Below are positions 18,107-28,245 of a stretch of DNA of 64,000 nucleotides, one piece after another (within the stretch, counting starts at the first letter, position 1; every line of letters starts with the position of its first letter). The DNA comes from an uncultured Colwellia sp. GTDB lineage: Bacteria; Pseudomonadota; Gammaproteobacteria; Enterobacterales; Alteromonadaceae. The notes under the pieces are model-generated. The model did not search any database, was not told where the DNA came from, and saw nothing but the letters and a program-made list of their open reading frames with translations. The translations under genes and the position numbers were made by a program. Location: NCBI GenBank assembly GCA_913058245.1, contig CAJXQJ010000003.1, positions 124,001-188,000 on the forward strand, in the 5' to 3' direction.

Positions 18107-20117
18107 TGGTTTGTAATTGCACCAATTGCTGCCGTTCTGCAACAAAGTTATCACTTAGCATGCTGTGTTTAACGGCAGAATAATCGGTCATAAAAAGGGC
18201 GTTAATATCATAATGCCCTATAACTTGAGCGGTGTCGGCAATTGGGTCAAACTGCCAAACATTAAGGTTTTTGTCCTGAAAATATAGGGCATAGTTGCCT
18301 TTAGCATCGGCTCGCCAGAAATAGCGCCATTGTAATGTTAGCGGTGGCAAGCTATTAATGTTCGCTTGCTGGCCATCAACATACTTTTCTAGTTGGCCGA
18401 TGGCATTATTGGTGATGAAGGTATTTTCGCTAACATTTTGCGCCCAGTTAACTTCTCTTTTTAGTAGAGTTTGCCACTTTTGTGTTTCAAGATTGAGGGA
18501 CAATAATTGGTGTTCATTGGCGACTTTAGCGCTTAGTAATACTTGTTGATCATTAGCTTGATAAAGGCGTAATGGTGTTAAATTAAGTTTTAAATCGACT
18601 GCCGCCAACCCTTTGGCTTGTAGCCATAATGTTTCATTGCTAATAAACAATAAAGCGTTGTCGTTAAATACCGAAATATAGTCTTCAACTGGCGATGTTA
18701 TATTGCTAACTTGCTGTATACCTTGGTTATTATGTCGCCAAATTTGTGATAAACCCGAGCGATTTGATAGGTAATAAATGTCACTACTTTCACTGCTGTA
18801 TTTTGCTTTGCTCTCTAAGTAGTTGCTTTCGCCAATATTCTTATCAATATTGCCAGTTAATAAACGTTCTCTAACGCTCCAGTTTTGCTGCCCTAAAATG
18901 GCGAGGTAGTTATCGGCACTAATGGCGAGTATGTCATTTATTTTTTGCATGCCCGAAAGTTTCAATTGATTAGATTTGCCATTGAGCATTATGGTTTGTA
19001 TGGAATCATCGTTAATTAAGGCGAGTTTTTCAGCTGTTAACCAACGTACTTTCGCTGTGATGAAGTGTAAGGATAAAGTCTTTGTATATACCTGCTTAAA
19101 TGCATTATTTCCTGTTGTAAAACTAAATACCGTCAATACGCCATTGGCAATAATGGCTAAGTTATTATCGAAAACATCGTAGTGCTCAATATGTGTAGTG
19201 TCTAGCTGAAGCTGTTTCTTCACCATGGTGCTGGTGTTTAATGTAAATAAGCGGTTATTTCTATTTTTATCGGTAGCTAAGTAAACGAGATAAGTGTTGT
19301 TTAACCAAGTAGGTGAATGTTCAAAATACTTACCACACGGCAATAATGGCTTTTCAATATTCGTGTTTAAGTTGAAGTTACTTAGCTGAATACACTTTTT
19401 TTTGCTTGCTGCATGTTTTGATCGTTTACCGTATGTGAGGTGTTTGCCGTTACTAGCAAGTGTGATGGCGCCATAAACATTTAAATTACTGGCTAAGGTT
19501 TTAACATTTGCCGAATCAAGGCGCTGTTTTTGCAAACTTTGCAAGTAATCTCTGTCTTCAGAATTGTTTATGAGGCTGTTATTTTTCACCAGATAATAAA
19601 TATCTTGTGTCGCTTTGTTGAATGCCACACTTTGTACAATCTCACCTTGTACGGTAATTGGTGTTATTTTTTTAACTGTTATGTCACTAGCTGGCACTTG
19701 ACGATATATGAGCAGAAATATTACCGGTAAAAAAAACAGTAAGGCAAGCAATAGCATGGCTTTTGGTAGTACGTTATCTCTTTTAGGTGTATTGGTAACT
19801 TCTACGTTGTTTTCTGCATGATAAATTAAACTGTAACCTAATTTCGGGTGGGTTTTTATTGCTTTTTGGTTACGACCATCATCATCGAATAATTTTCGTA
19901 GCTGGGTTATGGCTTGTTGAATGGTATTAGGGCTTACCACAGTATTTTCCCATACCGTATCAAGCATGTGCTGTTGAGAAACAATATTGCCCTGAGCGTG
20001 TGCTAATAGTTTTAAAATAGCGAGGTGCTTGGCCTCAATTGGCTTAGTAACATTGCTTTTGCTTAATTCGGCTCTAGCCCAATTTATTACCCAGCCATTT
20101 ACAACTATTTTGTTCAA
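18099..20117 (-). CDS. CadC/ToxR-like membrane winged-helix regulator with periplasmic beta-propeller-like domain
   Basis: N-terminal wHTH (LAILKLLAHAQGNIVSQQHMLDTVWENTVVSPNTIQQAITQLRKLFDD...THPKLGYSLIY), TM, WD40/TolB-like C-terminus. Confidence 0.87.
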   Translation of the reverse strand: MNKIVVNGWVINWARAELSKSNVTKPIEAKHLAILKLLAHAQGNIVSQQHMLDTVWENTVVSPNTIQQAITQLRKLFDDDGRNQKAIKTHPKLGYSLIYHAENNVEVTNTPKRDNVLPKAMLLLALLFFLPVIFLLIYRQVPASDITVKKITPITVQGEIVQSVAFNKATQDIYYLVKNNSLINNSEDRDYLQSLQKQRLDSANVKTLASNLNVYGAITLASNGKHLTYGKRSKHAASKKKCIQLSNFNLNTNIEKPLLPCGKYFEHSPTWLNNTYLVYLATDKNRNNRLFTLNTSTMVKKQLQLDTTHIEHYDVFDNNLAIIANGVLTVFSFTTGNNAFKQVYTKTLSLHFITAKVRWLTAEKLALINDDSIQTIMLNGKSNQLKLSGMQKINDILAISADNYLAILGQQNWSVRERLLTGNIDKNIGESNYLESKAKYSSESSDIYYLSNRSGLSQIWRHNNQGIQQVSNITSPVEDYISVFNDNALLFISNETLWLQAKGLAAVDLKLNLTPLRLYQANDQQVLLSAKVANEHQLLSLNLETQKWQTLLKREVNWAQNVSENTFITNNAIGQLEKYVDGQQANINSLPPLTLQWRYFWRADAKGNYALYFQDKNLNVWQFDPIADTAQVIGHYDINALFMTDYSAVKHSMLSDNFVAERQQLVQLQTTN

Positions 20118-20279
20118 TACTGTTCCTGTAACTTTCTCACTTTACGTTTGAGCGAATTAGTCTGCTTGATTATGCTAGTGATAGCAACAGTAACCATTTC
20201 GACAAAGCCTTGATATAGGTGTATTAAACGCTAGCATAAGTTATATGTTGTTTTATTATTTCGAAGCAGGAAAACTCTT

Positions 20280-20978
20280 ATGAATGAATCTGACGTTTTT
20301 GAACTCTTAGCAGCCAATAAGAACGATCGCGGGATAGATAATTGGCGTAAACTTACAGACACTCAAGGTTTAGAAAGTTTTGGCATTGGCTTAACGGTAT
20401 TGCGAAAGCTGGCAAAGAAAATTGGGAGAAATCATGAGCTAGCACTCGTGCTTTGGGACAGTAGAAATTACGACGCTAAAGTTATCAGTTTACTTATTGA
20501 TGATCCTAAAAAAATTAGTCGAGCTCAAGTTGAGCAACAGGTTGAAGGGTTAGGAATTGGTTTATTAACTCATGTATTTAGTTCATGCGATGCAACGTTA
20601 GCTAAGGCGCCGTTTGCTTTTGAACTAGCTAGAACTTGGATGAAAAGTGATGATGCGATTCGGCGTCAATGCGGCTTTGGCTTGGTTTATGAATTTTCTA
20701 AAAACAAGCGAAATAAAAACTTTACTGATGAATTTTTTTTCGACTGCCTTTCTCTTATAGATGAACAGATTGCACATGAAAGCTCTAGTGTTCGTATGTC
20801 GATGGGCAGTGCATTAATGGGTATTGGGAAGCGTAATTTAGCGCTCAATACCGCCGCTATTAAAATAGCTAAAGTCGCTGGTTCTATTTCCTTTGGCGAT
20901 GGCCATTGTGAGCCGTTTAACGTTCTTAAACATATTGATAATGAAACGTTATTGAAGAAACTGCATATGCAGAAATAA
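20280..20978 (+). CDS. DNA alkylation repair protein (AlkD-like HEAT repeat)
   Basis: Helical repeats with ELALVLWDSRNYDAKVISLLIDDP and SSSVRMSMGSALMGIGKRN. Confidence 0.8.
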   Translation: MNESDVFELLAANKNDRGIDNWRKLTDTQGLESFGIGLTVLRKLAKKIGRNHELALVLWDSRNYDAKVISLLIDDPKKISRAQVEQQVEGLGIGLLTHVFSSCDATLAKAPFAFELARTWMKSDDAIRRQCGFGLVYEFSKNKRNKNFTDEFFFDCLSLIDEQIAHESSSVRMSMGSALMGIGKRNLALNTAAIKIAKVAGSISFGDGHCEPFNVLKHIDNETLLKKLHMQK

Positions 20979-20981
20979 TCG

Positions 20982-23021
20982 TTACTCTACTATTGTTAAT
21001 GTACGTTTCCAGATACTGGACTTTTCCTGTTCAGTAATTCTATAGGACAATTTACTTTCATCGTGACTAACAGAGAAAAAGGAAAATTTTGGTTTATCGA
21101 ATGTCCAGCGTATGTCTTCCTTTTTTGAGTTTAAGTTCATACTGATAATTGAATTGGCTCTCCAAAAGTAGACATTGTCATTACGTAGTTGCCATTTAAT
21201 CCAGTCGGTAATTTTGAAATCTTCGTTGATTTTTGTTTCGATGTTATTTTTTACATCGAATAAAAACAAGCCTTTTTGACTGTATTTACTTAAAATAATT
21301 GAGTCAGTTTCGGCGTGATATTTAGCGCTATAGCCACCTTTTTCTGTAAGTTTATCAGAGGCCAAAGAGATCAAATTTACACGCCATAATTGCCAATCAC
21401 CACTCTGGTCACTACTGACTATTGCATATTGGTTATCTATTACGTCGACATAATGAATATTCTTCAAATTCACTTGTAATTCTTGCCATTCTTGTTGATT
21501 TACCGTGTACTTAAAGAGCTTTGAATTAATACTGGCTAAAATAAAGCTGTCATCTTTAGCAAATGTCAGATTGCCAAAGTGTTTTATTTCTTCTGGAAAA
21601 TGTAACTTAAAAGTTTTACCGTCTTCATCTAACAAATGAACTTGTAGTTCACCGTTATCTGTTGATAAATAGGTTATTGCATTTGATATATTTGCATAGT
21701 TAGGCAAAAAATTTATATGAGTGGAATGAGTAAGTGCTTTTGTAGGAGTACCCACAGCTTGTTGGTAAATATTCTTGGTCGCACTGAACTTAACATAGGA
21801 CAATTGTGATAAGTTTGGGGCGAAATTGCCTTGCGTTATATCTTCTTCTTGAATTAAATCATCTAACTCTCGGGTTGTAAGATTATATGTCGAAAACCCA
21901 CCTTGTTTGGAGATGAGTAAAGTTTCTTTATTTACCCAAGAAACACTCCCTACCCCTTGAAAACTATCGAATGTCTCTTCTTTTCTTGGCTGATTCAATT
22001 GGATTGTTTTGAGTAGCGCACCGCCATCTGGTTGGTATTCGAATATTGCCATTTTTTCATTGTTAGGTGATAGGGCGAAAACATAATCACCACGTGTATT
22101 TCCGTCCTGATTTGTGTGAGTAAGTTGCTGTACTCTCATTGTATCTAAGTGAATGCTTTTAACGGTATACGGACGTGACACCTGCTCACGGTGGTTGAAA
22201 TACAATTTTTTTGAGCTTTTATTATATGCTAATTGAGTCAAAGCCCGTTTCGCACATTCAGTTATTTTCCTTATGCTCTTATTGGCAATATTCAGTTCAA
22301 TAATCTCACAGTTTCTATCTGTTAAATTATCAAATCGGCTGGCGAATATAGTTTCGGCATCTTTAAATACAGCATATGTATAGTAATAGTCGTCGCTTGT
22401 TAGTTTTAGTGCGCTTTTATTAGCTTGTTGTAGCCATAACTGTACGTTTCTATTTGCCGCTGAGCGATGCAAGAAAACCATTTGCCCATTTTTATATACT
22501 TGAGGCCTGAACGCATTGCCTTTTATAACCGTTAAAGGTGATGCGCTTGCAATTGAGAATGAAGCCTTAGTATTTGTCAGTGGTTGCTTAAAATTTATCA
22601 GTAAGAGAATTGCAATGAGGGGTATTAAAAGCAAAGCAATAGGCAAAGCTTTCTTAGCTGCTTTTGATAGAGGCTTTTTTCTATGAATATTGTTTTTAAT
22701 AGAGACTACTGGTTGCACGTCAATATCGGCATTAAACTGATAACCAACTTTACTAATAGTAACTATTAATTGAGGTTTTTTAAGATCTGCTTCGATTATC
22801 TTTCGTAATTCGCCGATGGCACGATTAATTGCTGCATTACTAACAATACGACCTGCCCAAACTTTTTCGATCAACTCATCTCGAGAAATTGCTCGCCGAG
22901 GGTTCTTACAAAAAAAACAAAGTAGTGAGAATATTTTCGGTTCAATTTCAACTCTTTGACTATTTTGCGTAAGTAAAAAGTTATTTTCATTTAGTGAAAA
23001 TGAAGCAAATTTAAATAGCAT
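20982..23021 (-). CDS. CadC/ToxR-like membrane winged-helix regulator with periplasmic beta-propeller-like domain
   Basis: N-terminal wHTH (EPKIFSLLCFFCKNPRRAISRDELIEKVWAGRIVSNAAINRAIGELRKIIE...ISKVGYQF), TM, propeller-like C-terminus. Confidence 0.87.
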   Translation of the reverse strand: MLFKFASFSLNENNFLLTQNSQRVEIEPKIFSLLCFFCKNPRRAISRDELIEKVWAGRIVSNAAINRAIGELRKIIEADLKKPQLIVTISKVGYQFNADIDVQPVVSIKNNIHRKKPLSKAAKKALPIALLLIPLIAILLLINFKQPLTNTKASFSIASASPLTVIKGNAFRPQVYKNGQMVFLHRSAANRNVQLWLQQANKSALKLTSDDYYYTYAVFKDAETIFASRFDNLTDRNCEIIELNIANKSIRKITECAKRALTQLAYNKSSKKLYFNHREQVSRPYTVKSIHLDTMRVQQLTHTNQDGNTRGDYVFALSPNNEKMAIFEYQPDGGALLKTIQLNQPRKEETFDSFQGVGSVSWVNKETLLISKQGGFSTYNLTTRELDDLIQEEDITQGNFAPNLSQLSYVKFSATKNIYQQAVGTPTKALTHSTHINFLPNYANISNAITYLSTDNGELQVHLLDEDGKTFKLHFPEEIKHFGNLTFAKDDSFILASINSKLFKYTVNQQEWQELQVNLKNIHYVDVIDNQYAIVSSDQSGDWQLWRVNLISLASDKLTEKGGYSAKYHAETDSIILSKYSQKGLFLFDVKNNIETKINEDFKITDWIKWQLRNDNVYFWRANSIISMNLNSKKEDIRWTFDKPKFSFFSVSHDESKLSYRITEQEKSSIWKRTLTIVE

Positions 23022-23047
23022 TATTATTCTTAATTATTGTTTTTGTT

Positions 23048-23087
23048 GGCATTATCAATTCATTATTATTTCATTACTTCTTCATTA
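23048..23087. promoter_or_regulatory. Four phased CATTA repeats (three TTCATTA), 11-bp period
   Basis: CATTA at 23050, 23061, 23072, 23083 between regulator 20982-23021 and hydrolase 23145. Confidence 0.55.
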
Positions 23088-23144
23088 TTGCTCTTTTTTT
23101 AGGTCTTTAACAAGCTGTTTGTAATTATTTTATTGGAGAAAGTC

Positions 23145-24065
23145 ATGAACAGAAAAATAAGTAAAAACTTTAGAGTTTTGGTTGGTAGTTTCGCAGTTAT
23201 TTTGATGGTGTCGGCATGCAGTGGAGGCTCAGATGGTGATAAGTCGCCTGCACCTGGTCCTAGTCCTATACCTACACCACCGTCAAATACAACATCATGT
23301 GGTGGGGTAATCATTGGAAATGAGCAAAACTGTATTACTGTAGATGATCGTGAAATCATATCCTACGCTACTAATACCACAGAACAATATTCTGGCATTG
23401 CAATATTTTTACATGGAGCGCCAGGGAGTCCTGGAAAAGTATCTAATATATTTGGCAGTAAAATGCTCGCTGATAAATTTAACCTTGTTGCCTTATCACC
23501 TCAAGGCAATAGCTCTCCTTACGAGTGGAATAGCTCAAATAAGTTGACAGGCACTACTCCTGATGTCGACTTTTTACTTGCGACTATTGATGATGTACAA
23601 GGGCGATATTCTTTTAATGACGACAAAGTTTACATTTTTGGCTATTCAGCAGGCGGCTTTATGGCATACAAGTTAGCTTGTCAGGCTCCCGAGCGCTTAA
23701 CGGCAGTTATTGCTCTAGCCGGGCAATTTCGAGGAGATTTTGATGCATGTACAACGTCAACTCCAGTTAACCTGCATCACTTACATAGTACGATTGATAG
23801 CGATGTTCCTTTTGATGGAAGAGACAATGGTGATATTGCATCTGTGCCTGATACTATGTCATTTTGGCAGCAAAAAAATGGTTGCAGTGCCGAATCGGAA
23901 GAAGTCATTCAAGGTGGAGTAACAGCAGCCAGCACACAAACGAGTACAGAAAAATATACTGGGTGTACAAAGTCTGTGGCTCTTTCGACGTTAGATGGGG
24001 TGACTCATGAAGATGAATATGTCGCGGAGAGTTTACTGGCTACATATGAATACATTTTTGAGTAG
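23145..24065 (+). CDS. Poly(3-hydroxybutyrate) depolymerase-like secreted esterase lipoprotein
   Basis: Lipobox VSACSGG; VYIFGYSAGGFMAYKLACQAPERLTAVIALAG; ATG 23145 with upstream GGAGA. Confidence 0.82.
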   Translation: MNRKISKNFRVLVGSFAVILMVSACSGGSDGDKSPAPGPSPIPTPPSNTTSCGGVIIGNEQNCITVDDREIISYATNTTEQYSGIAIFLHGAPGSPGKVSNIFGSKMLADKFNLVALSPQGNSSPYEWNSSNKLTGTTPDVDFLLATIDDVQGRYSFNDDKVYIFGYSAGGFMAYKLACQAPERLTAVIALAGQFRGDFDACTTSTPVNLHHLHSTIDSDVPFDGRDNGDIASVPDTMSFWQQKNGCSAESEEVIQGGVTAASTQTSTEKYTGCTKSVALSTLDGVTHEDEYVAESLLATYEYIFE

Positions 24066-24220
24066 AGGGTATCTAAAATCATAATTATTAAGGTATTGTC
24101 ATTCGGCGAAGTAGTATTTATTGGACTTAGTCACCAAATAAGAAATTCTTCCAAAGCCTAATGAATTTGAATCAAGAGTAGCGAGGTAATACCTGCGCTA
24201 CTCTTAATTAGTTAATGCAC

Positions 24221-25459
24221 TTACATCAACTCCCAAACTTCCCAGCTGGCAAATTGGTTTTTCTTGGCAAGTTTAATTGCTAGTTTTTGATGTTTTTCGG
24301 CTAAATCTTGTCGATTAATACTGCTATAGTAAACACTCATTTGTTTATGCCAACCAGGGTAACTTTCACCCTCTGTTTTAATATTATTTAATAATTGTAA
24401 TGCTTTAGCGTGATCTTTCTTTTTATTAAAGCCGTTAGCTAAATGAATGCTCACCATAGTGAATGATTCAGGAAAATCCTTTTGAATATCAACTAATATT
24501 TCATCTACTTGCCTTATTTGCTTTGACCAAAATAAATATTTATTAAATTGGTAGCCATGCAACCATTCAAACTGAAAGCCAGCCCATTGTTGTTGCTGTT
24601 TTTTAAAGTGCGCTAGCACTTGCCTATAGTCACCAATAGCTAACATGTCGGTACCATCAATAGCATAGTTTGGTGCTAAAAATTGTAAGCCGTCATAAAG
24701 CGCCGGTAGCGCGGTGGTAAAGTGATTTTCATTCGGAAAATGCTTAAATTGCCATTTTAAAGCAGGCTTGGCAAACGACTCAAATACTTGCACGAGTTCA
24801 TCAACTCCCATATCTTCCTCGTTGGCTAGAGAAATGAACACGGGTGCTGAAAGCTTGTTTTGTTTTAATAGTGGCGTTAGTTTGTTAGGCAAACTTTTGT
24901 TGTCGAACCATGCACTTGGGCTCATAGCGAGAAAAGCATTAAAGGGTGTATCTGCTTGCATCATACTATAAAGGGTGAATATACCACCGAGTGAATACCC
25001 AGATAAGGCTTTTTGTTGATTAGTGCGGTAAGTGCTATCAATCAAAGGTAATAATTCGTCGGTTAGATATTGTTGAAGTTTGTTAGCGTCGCCAAATGCT
25101 TGATCTTTACTATCAGGCCATGTGGTAGTTTTTAGATAGTCATCGCTACCTTGGTTTGCAACGCCAACCACTATCATTGGCGGTATCTTCCCCATTCTTG
25201 TTAGGTTTTTAACTACTGCCGATACATGTTGAAACTGAAAATCTGCGTCAATAACGAAAAGGCTAGGGTACTGTCTTTCGGTTAACAAATAACGCTCTGG
25301 TAGTGACACCATATAACGCCTTTGCTCCGAAAATATTGTTGATGCATGCTGAAATTCGTGACCTCTAATTATGGGGTTGCCAAGTTTTTGAGTTTCATTG
25401 GCAAAAGAAGAAAAGCTCAGTATTGTTAACGCTACTAATGGCAGTAAAAGTCTGTTCAT
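24221..25459 (-). CDS. Secreted IroE/Fes-like esterase with C-terminal TPR-like region
   Basis: Signal peptide; LLPLIDSTYRTNQQKALSGYSLGGIFTLYSM; NENHFTTALPALYDGLQFL. Confidence 0.85.
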   Translation of the reverse strand: MNRLLLPLVALTILSFSSFANETQKLGNPIIRGHEFQHASTIFSEQRRYMVSLPERYLLTERQYPSLFVIDADFQFQHVSAVVKNLTRMGKIPPMIVVGVANQGSDDYLKTTTWPDSKDQAFGDANKLQQYLTDELLPLIDSTYRTNQQKALSGYSLGGIFTLYSMMQADTPFNAFLAMSPSAWFDNKSLPNKLTPLLKQNKLSAPVFISLANEEDMGVDELVQVFESFAKPALKWQFKHFPNENHFTTALPALYDGLQFLAPNYAIDGTDMLAIGDYRQVLAHFKKQQQQWAGFQFEWLHGYQFNKYLFWSKQIRQVDEILVDIQKDFPESFTMVSIHLANGFNKKKDHAKALQLLNNIKTEGESYPGWHKQMSVYYSSINRQDLAEKHQKLAIKLAKKNQFASWEVWELM

Positions 25460-25535
25460 GGGATTAGCAAAATCCGTTGTCTGTTAAATCAGAAAGAAAC
25501 AGTATCAGAATCGTTTCAAAAGACAGTATTAATTC

Positions 25536-25562
25536 GGTGAAGTATTGGTGAAGTTTGGTGAA
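25536..25562 (-). promoter_or_regulatory. Three phased TTCACC repeats (- strand), 10/11-bp period
   Basis: GGTGAA on + at 25536, 25547, 25557, upstream of esterase 24221-25459. Confidence 0.45.
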
Positions 25563-25808
25563 TCTACTTAAAAAACAATAATTAAATTGATTAAAGGGTA
25601 GCAATAGTAATTGTAAATTTAATCCAAGTTGCTACTTGTTTTTGGTGCGATTGCTATTGTGTGAATTAGTGCTAGCACCACTTAAATAGAAAATTGACCG
25701 CTACTATAGTTTTCAGGCTATTCACATCTTTCATCGTTAAAGTCGTAGAAGTTGAATAAAAATGATGATGATTGAAACTAAATAACCTCTATAGGTAGGA
25801 AAATAGCA

Positions 25809-27161
25809 ATGAGAAAATTATTAGTGTTGGTTTTGGCTTTATATATAGTGTTAAGTGAAGCTAGTGCCGCTAACAATCCCCAAGGCATCAATGGCACCTG
25901 GCAAGGACCTTTGCTGATCACTGAGAATAAATCTATGCAGCTAATTGTACATTTTATTGCTAATGATAAAGGCTACAAGGCCACCCTTGATGTTCCCGAA
26001 CAGAATCAATACGGACTTGAATTTAATCAAGTTAATGTAGATGGTAACGAAGTAAATTTGGCGTTGAGCGCTGCGAACATAAACTATAAGGCGACATTAA
26101 AAAATAATGTGCTTGAAGGGACTTATTCGCAAGGTACTTTTAATGCACCACTAAATTTAAAGCGAACTTCAAAACCCGTTGCACGTCAAAAGAAACCTCA
26201 GGAGCCAGAGAATAACGCATTGTTCCGTCATGAGTTGGTGACATTTCCGAGTTTAGACGGTCAACATCAGTTATCAGGTGTTTTGAGTTACCCTAAAGGC
26301 AGTGCATCTCATGTGGCAATTTTGTTGTCAGGCTCAGGCCCGACCACTCGAGATGCTGATGTATTTGGTCATAAAGTATTTACGGTTATTGCAAAACAGC
26401 TTAATGAGTTAGGTGTTGCCGTGTTACGTTATGATGACCGAGGCGTGGGTAAATCAACAGGTGATTATGCGTCAGCAACCAGTGCTGACTTTGCTAATGA
26501 TGCCAATGCAGCCTACCAATTTTTGTCTAAACACTCACTATTATCACAAAGTAAAATAGGTTTTATTGGCCATAGTGAAGGTGGATTAATTGGCGCGATA
26601 GCAGGGGCTAACAATCCGCAATTAGATTTCTTAGTGAGCCTAGCTGGGTTGGGTACTAGCGGTGCCGATATCCTAATTGATCAATCTTATTACATACAAA
26701 AACTGTTGGGCATGGATGAACAGGCACTAATGGCGTCAGACAAAGTTCAACGTGAGATTATCGGGGCAATTAAAGCGGGTATTTCGAAAACGGCACTCGT
26801 TGATTTAATGAAAAGAAACGGCATTTCTCCGCAACAAGCAAATGCTCAGACTGAGCAAATGACATCGCCTTGGTTTGAATTTTTTATAAAAACCGACGCA
26901 AAAAAATACTTAACTCAGCTTCGTATGCCAGTGCTGGCGCTAAATGGTGAACTCGACTCACAAGTATTAGCAGAAAAGAATATTGAAGGTTTTGAGCATG
27001 CTCTTCAAAACGGTCGCTTAACAACAAAAATTTACCCGCGCTTGAATCACTTATTTCAACCTGCGAAAACTGGCTTACCTAGCGAATATGCAGAAATTGA
27101 TATTACCTTTTCAGCAACGGTTAGCAGTGATATTGTTCAATGGTTAAAGTCACTTAGTTGA
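25809..27161 (+). CDS. Secreted alpha/beta-hydrolase (S9-like)
   Basis: Signal peptide; LRYDDRGVGKSTGDY; IGFIGHSEGGLIGAIAG; C-terminal LNHLFQ. Confidence 0.88.
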   Translation: MRKLLVLVLALYIVLSEASAANNPQGINGTWQGPLLITENKSMQLIVHFIANDKGYKATLDVPEQNQYGLEFNQVNVDGNEVNLALSAANINYKATLKNNVLEGTYSQGTFNAPLNLKRTSKPVARQKKPQEPENNALFRHELVTFPSLDGQHQLSGVLSYPKGSASHVAILLSGSGPTTRDADVFGHKVFTVIAKQLNELGVAVLRYDDRGVGKSTGDYASATSADFANDANAAYQFLSKHSLLSQSKIGFIGHSEGGLIGAIAGANNPQLDFLVSLAGLGTSGADILIDQSYYIQKLLGMDEQALMASDKVQREIIGAIKAGISKTALVDLMKRNGISPQQANAQTEQMTSPWFEFFIKTDAKKYLTQLRMPVLALNGELDSQVLAEKNIEGFEHALQNGRLTTKIYPRLNHLFQPAKTGLPSEYAEIDITFSATVSSDIVQWLKSLS

Positions 27162-27181
27162 TATTAAGACATGAAATTATT

Positions 27182-28228
27182 ATGGATAATCAAAAAAAGC
27201 AATTTAATACGCTATTTTGGCTGCTACAGCTTGGTGGTTGGAGTCTCTTTACCTTAGCAAATTTATTTGGTCGTAAATACTTTGTTTACTTCCACATATC
27301 AGAGTTAATTAATTCTTTGGTGCTTGGTGTGAGTTTAGTTATATCGACCTGCCTACTGAGGGTGTTTTATCAGCGCTATCTTAAAAGTGATAAAATTTTT
27401 CACGCCTTAGTGCAAATCTTATTAGGTTCTATTGTTGCGGGGCTTGTTACTATGGCACTTTATGCCGCAGTCATTATCCCCAATCAAAAAGCTATTTTTA
27501 ATGTTGAAAGTGACCTGGTTTGGCAACAAATATTATTAGGTTTACCAATGATCATGTTTCTTGTTGTTGCGTGGTCGGCACTGTATGCGACAGTTAAAAA
27601 ACAGCGGTTGTTAAAGCAGGCAAGACGGAGGCAAGCGTTTTTAGATCGCTCACTTAAAGATGCTCAATTAGACGTGTTTCTTAGTCAAATTAATCCACAT
27701 TTTATTTTTAATGCCATTAATAATATTCGTGCGTTAATTTTGGAAGATTCAGATAAAGCGCGTGATATGCTGGCAAATTTATCAGAAGTCATGCGTCATA
27801 CTATGAAAATCGATAAAACTGCCGTGGTCACACTCAGTAATGAATTAGAAGTGGTTAAACAATATGTCGCGTTAAACAAACTGCAATTTGAAGATAAGCT
27901 GCAAGTAGATTTTAATATCGAACAGGAAACGCTATGTTTATCCCTGCCGCCAATGATTTTGCAATTAATGGTGGAGAATGCCATTAAACACGGCATAGGT
28001 AAACTCAAACAAGGAGGGAAAATTCAGATTAATAGCCATCATAAATCTGATATGTGGTATATCAGTGTTGAAAATAGTGGTAGTTATGAGCCTCCTAATG
28101 AAAGTGGCACTGGCATAGGTATGAATAATATTAAGCAACGATTATTACTAGTTTTTGGACAACAAAGTCAGTTTAGCGTAAAAGCTTCTGAATTTGGCGT
28201 GTTAGCCCAGGTTAAAATTCCCTTATAG
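27182..28228 (+). CDS. LytS/YehU-type membrane sensor histidine kinase
   Basis: QINPHFIFNAINNIRALILED and GTGIGMNNIKQRL. ATG 27182 or upstream TTG 27158 possible. Confidence 0.9.
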   Translation: MDNQKKQFNTLFWLLQLGGWSLFTLANLFGRKYFVYFHISELINSLVLGVSLVISTCLLRVFYQRYLKSDKIFHALVQILLGSIVAGLVTMALYAAVIIPNQKAIFNVESDLVWQQILLGLPMIMFLVVAWSALYATVKKQRLLKQARRRQAFLDRSLKDAQLDVFLSQINPHFIFNAINNIRALILEDSDKARDMLANLSEVMRHTMKIDKTAVVTLSNELEVVKQYVALNKLQFEDKLQVDFNIEQETLCLSLPPMILQLMVENAIKHGIGKLKQGGKIQINSHHKSDMWYISVENSGSYEPPNESGTGIGMNNIKQRLLLVFGQQSQFSVKASEFGVLAQVKIPL

Positions 28229-28245
28229 TTTGAAACGGACTTTCC

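Noticed and set aside
20118-20279. Looked for phased repeats upstream of CadC-like 18099-20117
   Set aside because: ATTA at 20156 and 20169 (13 bp apart) and no regular array.
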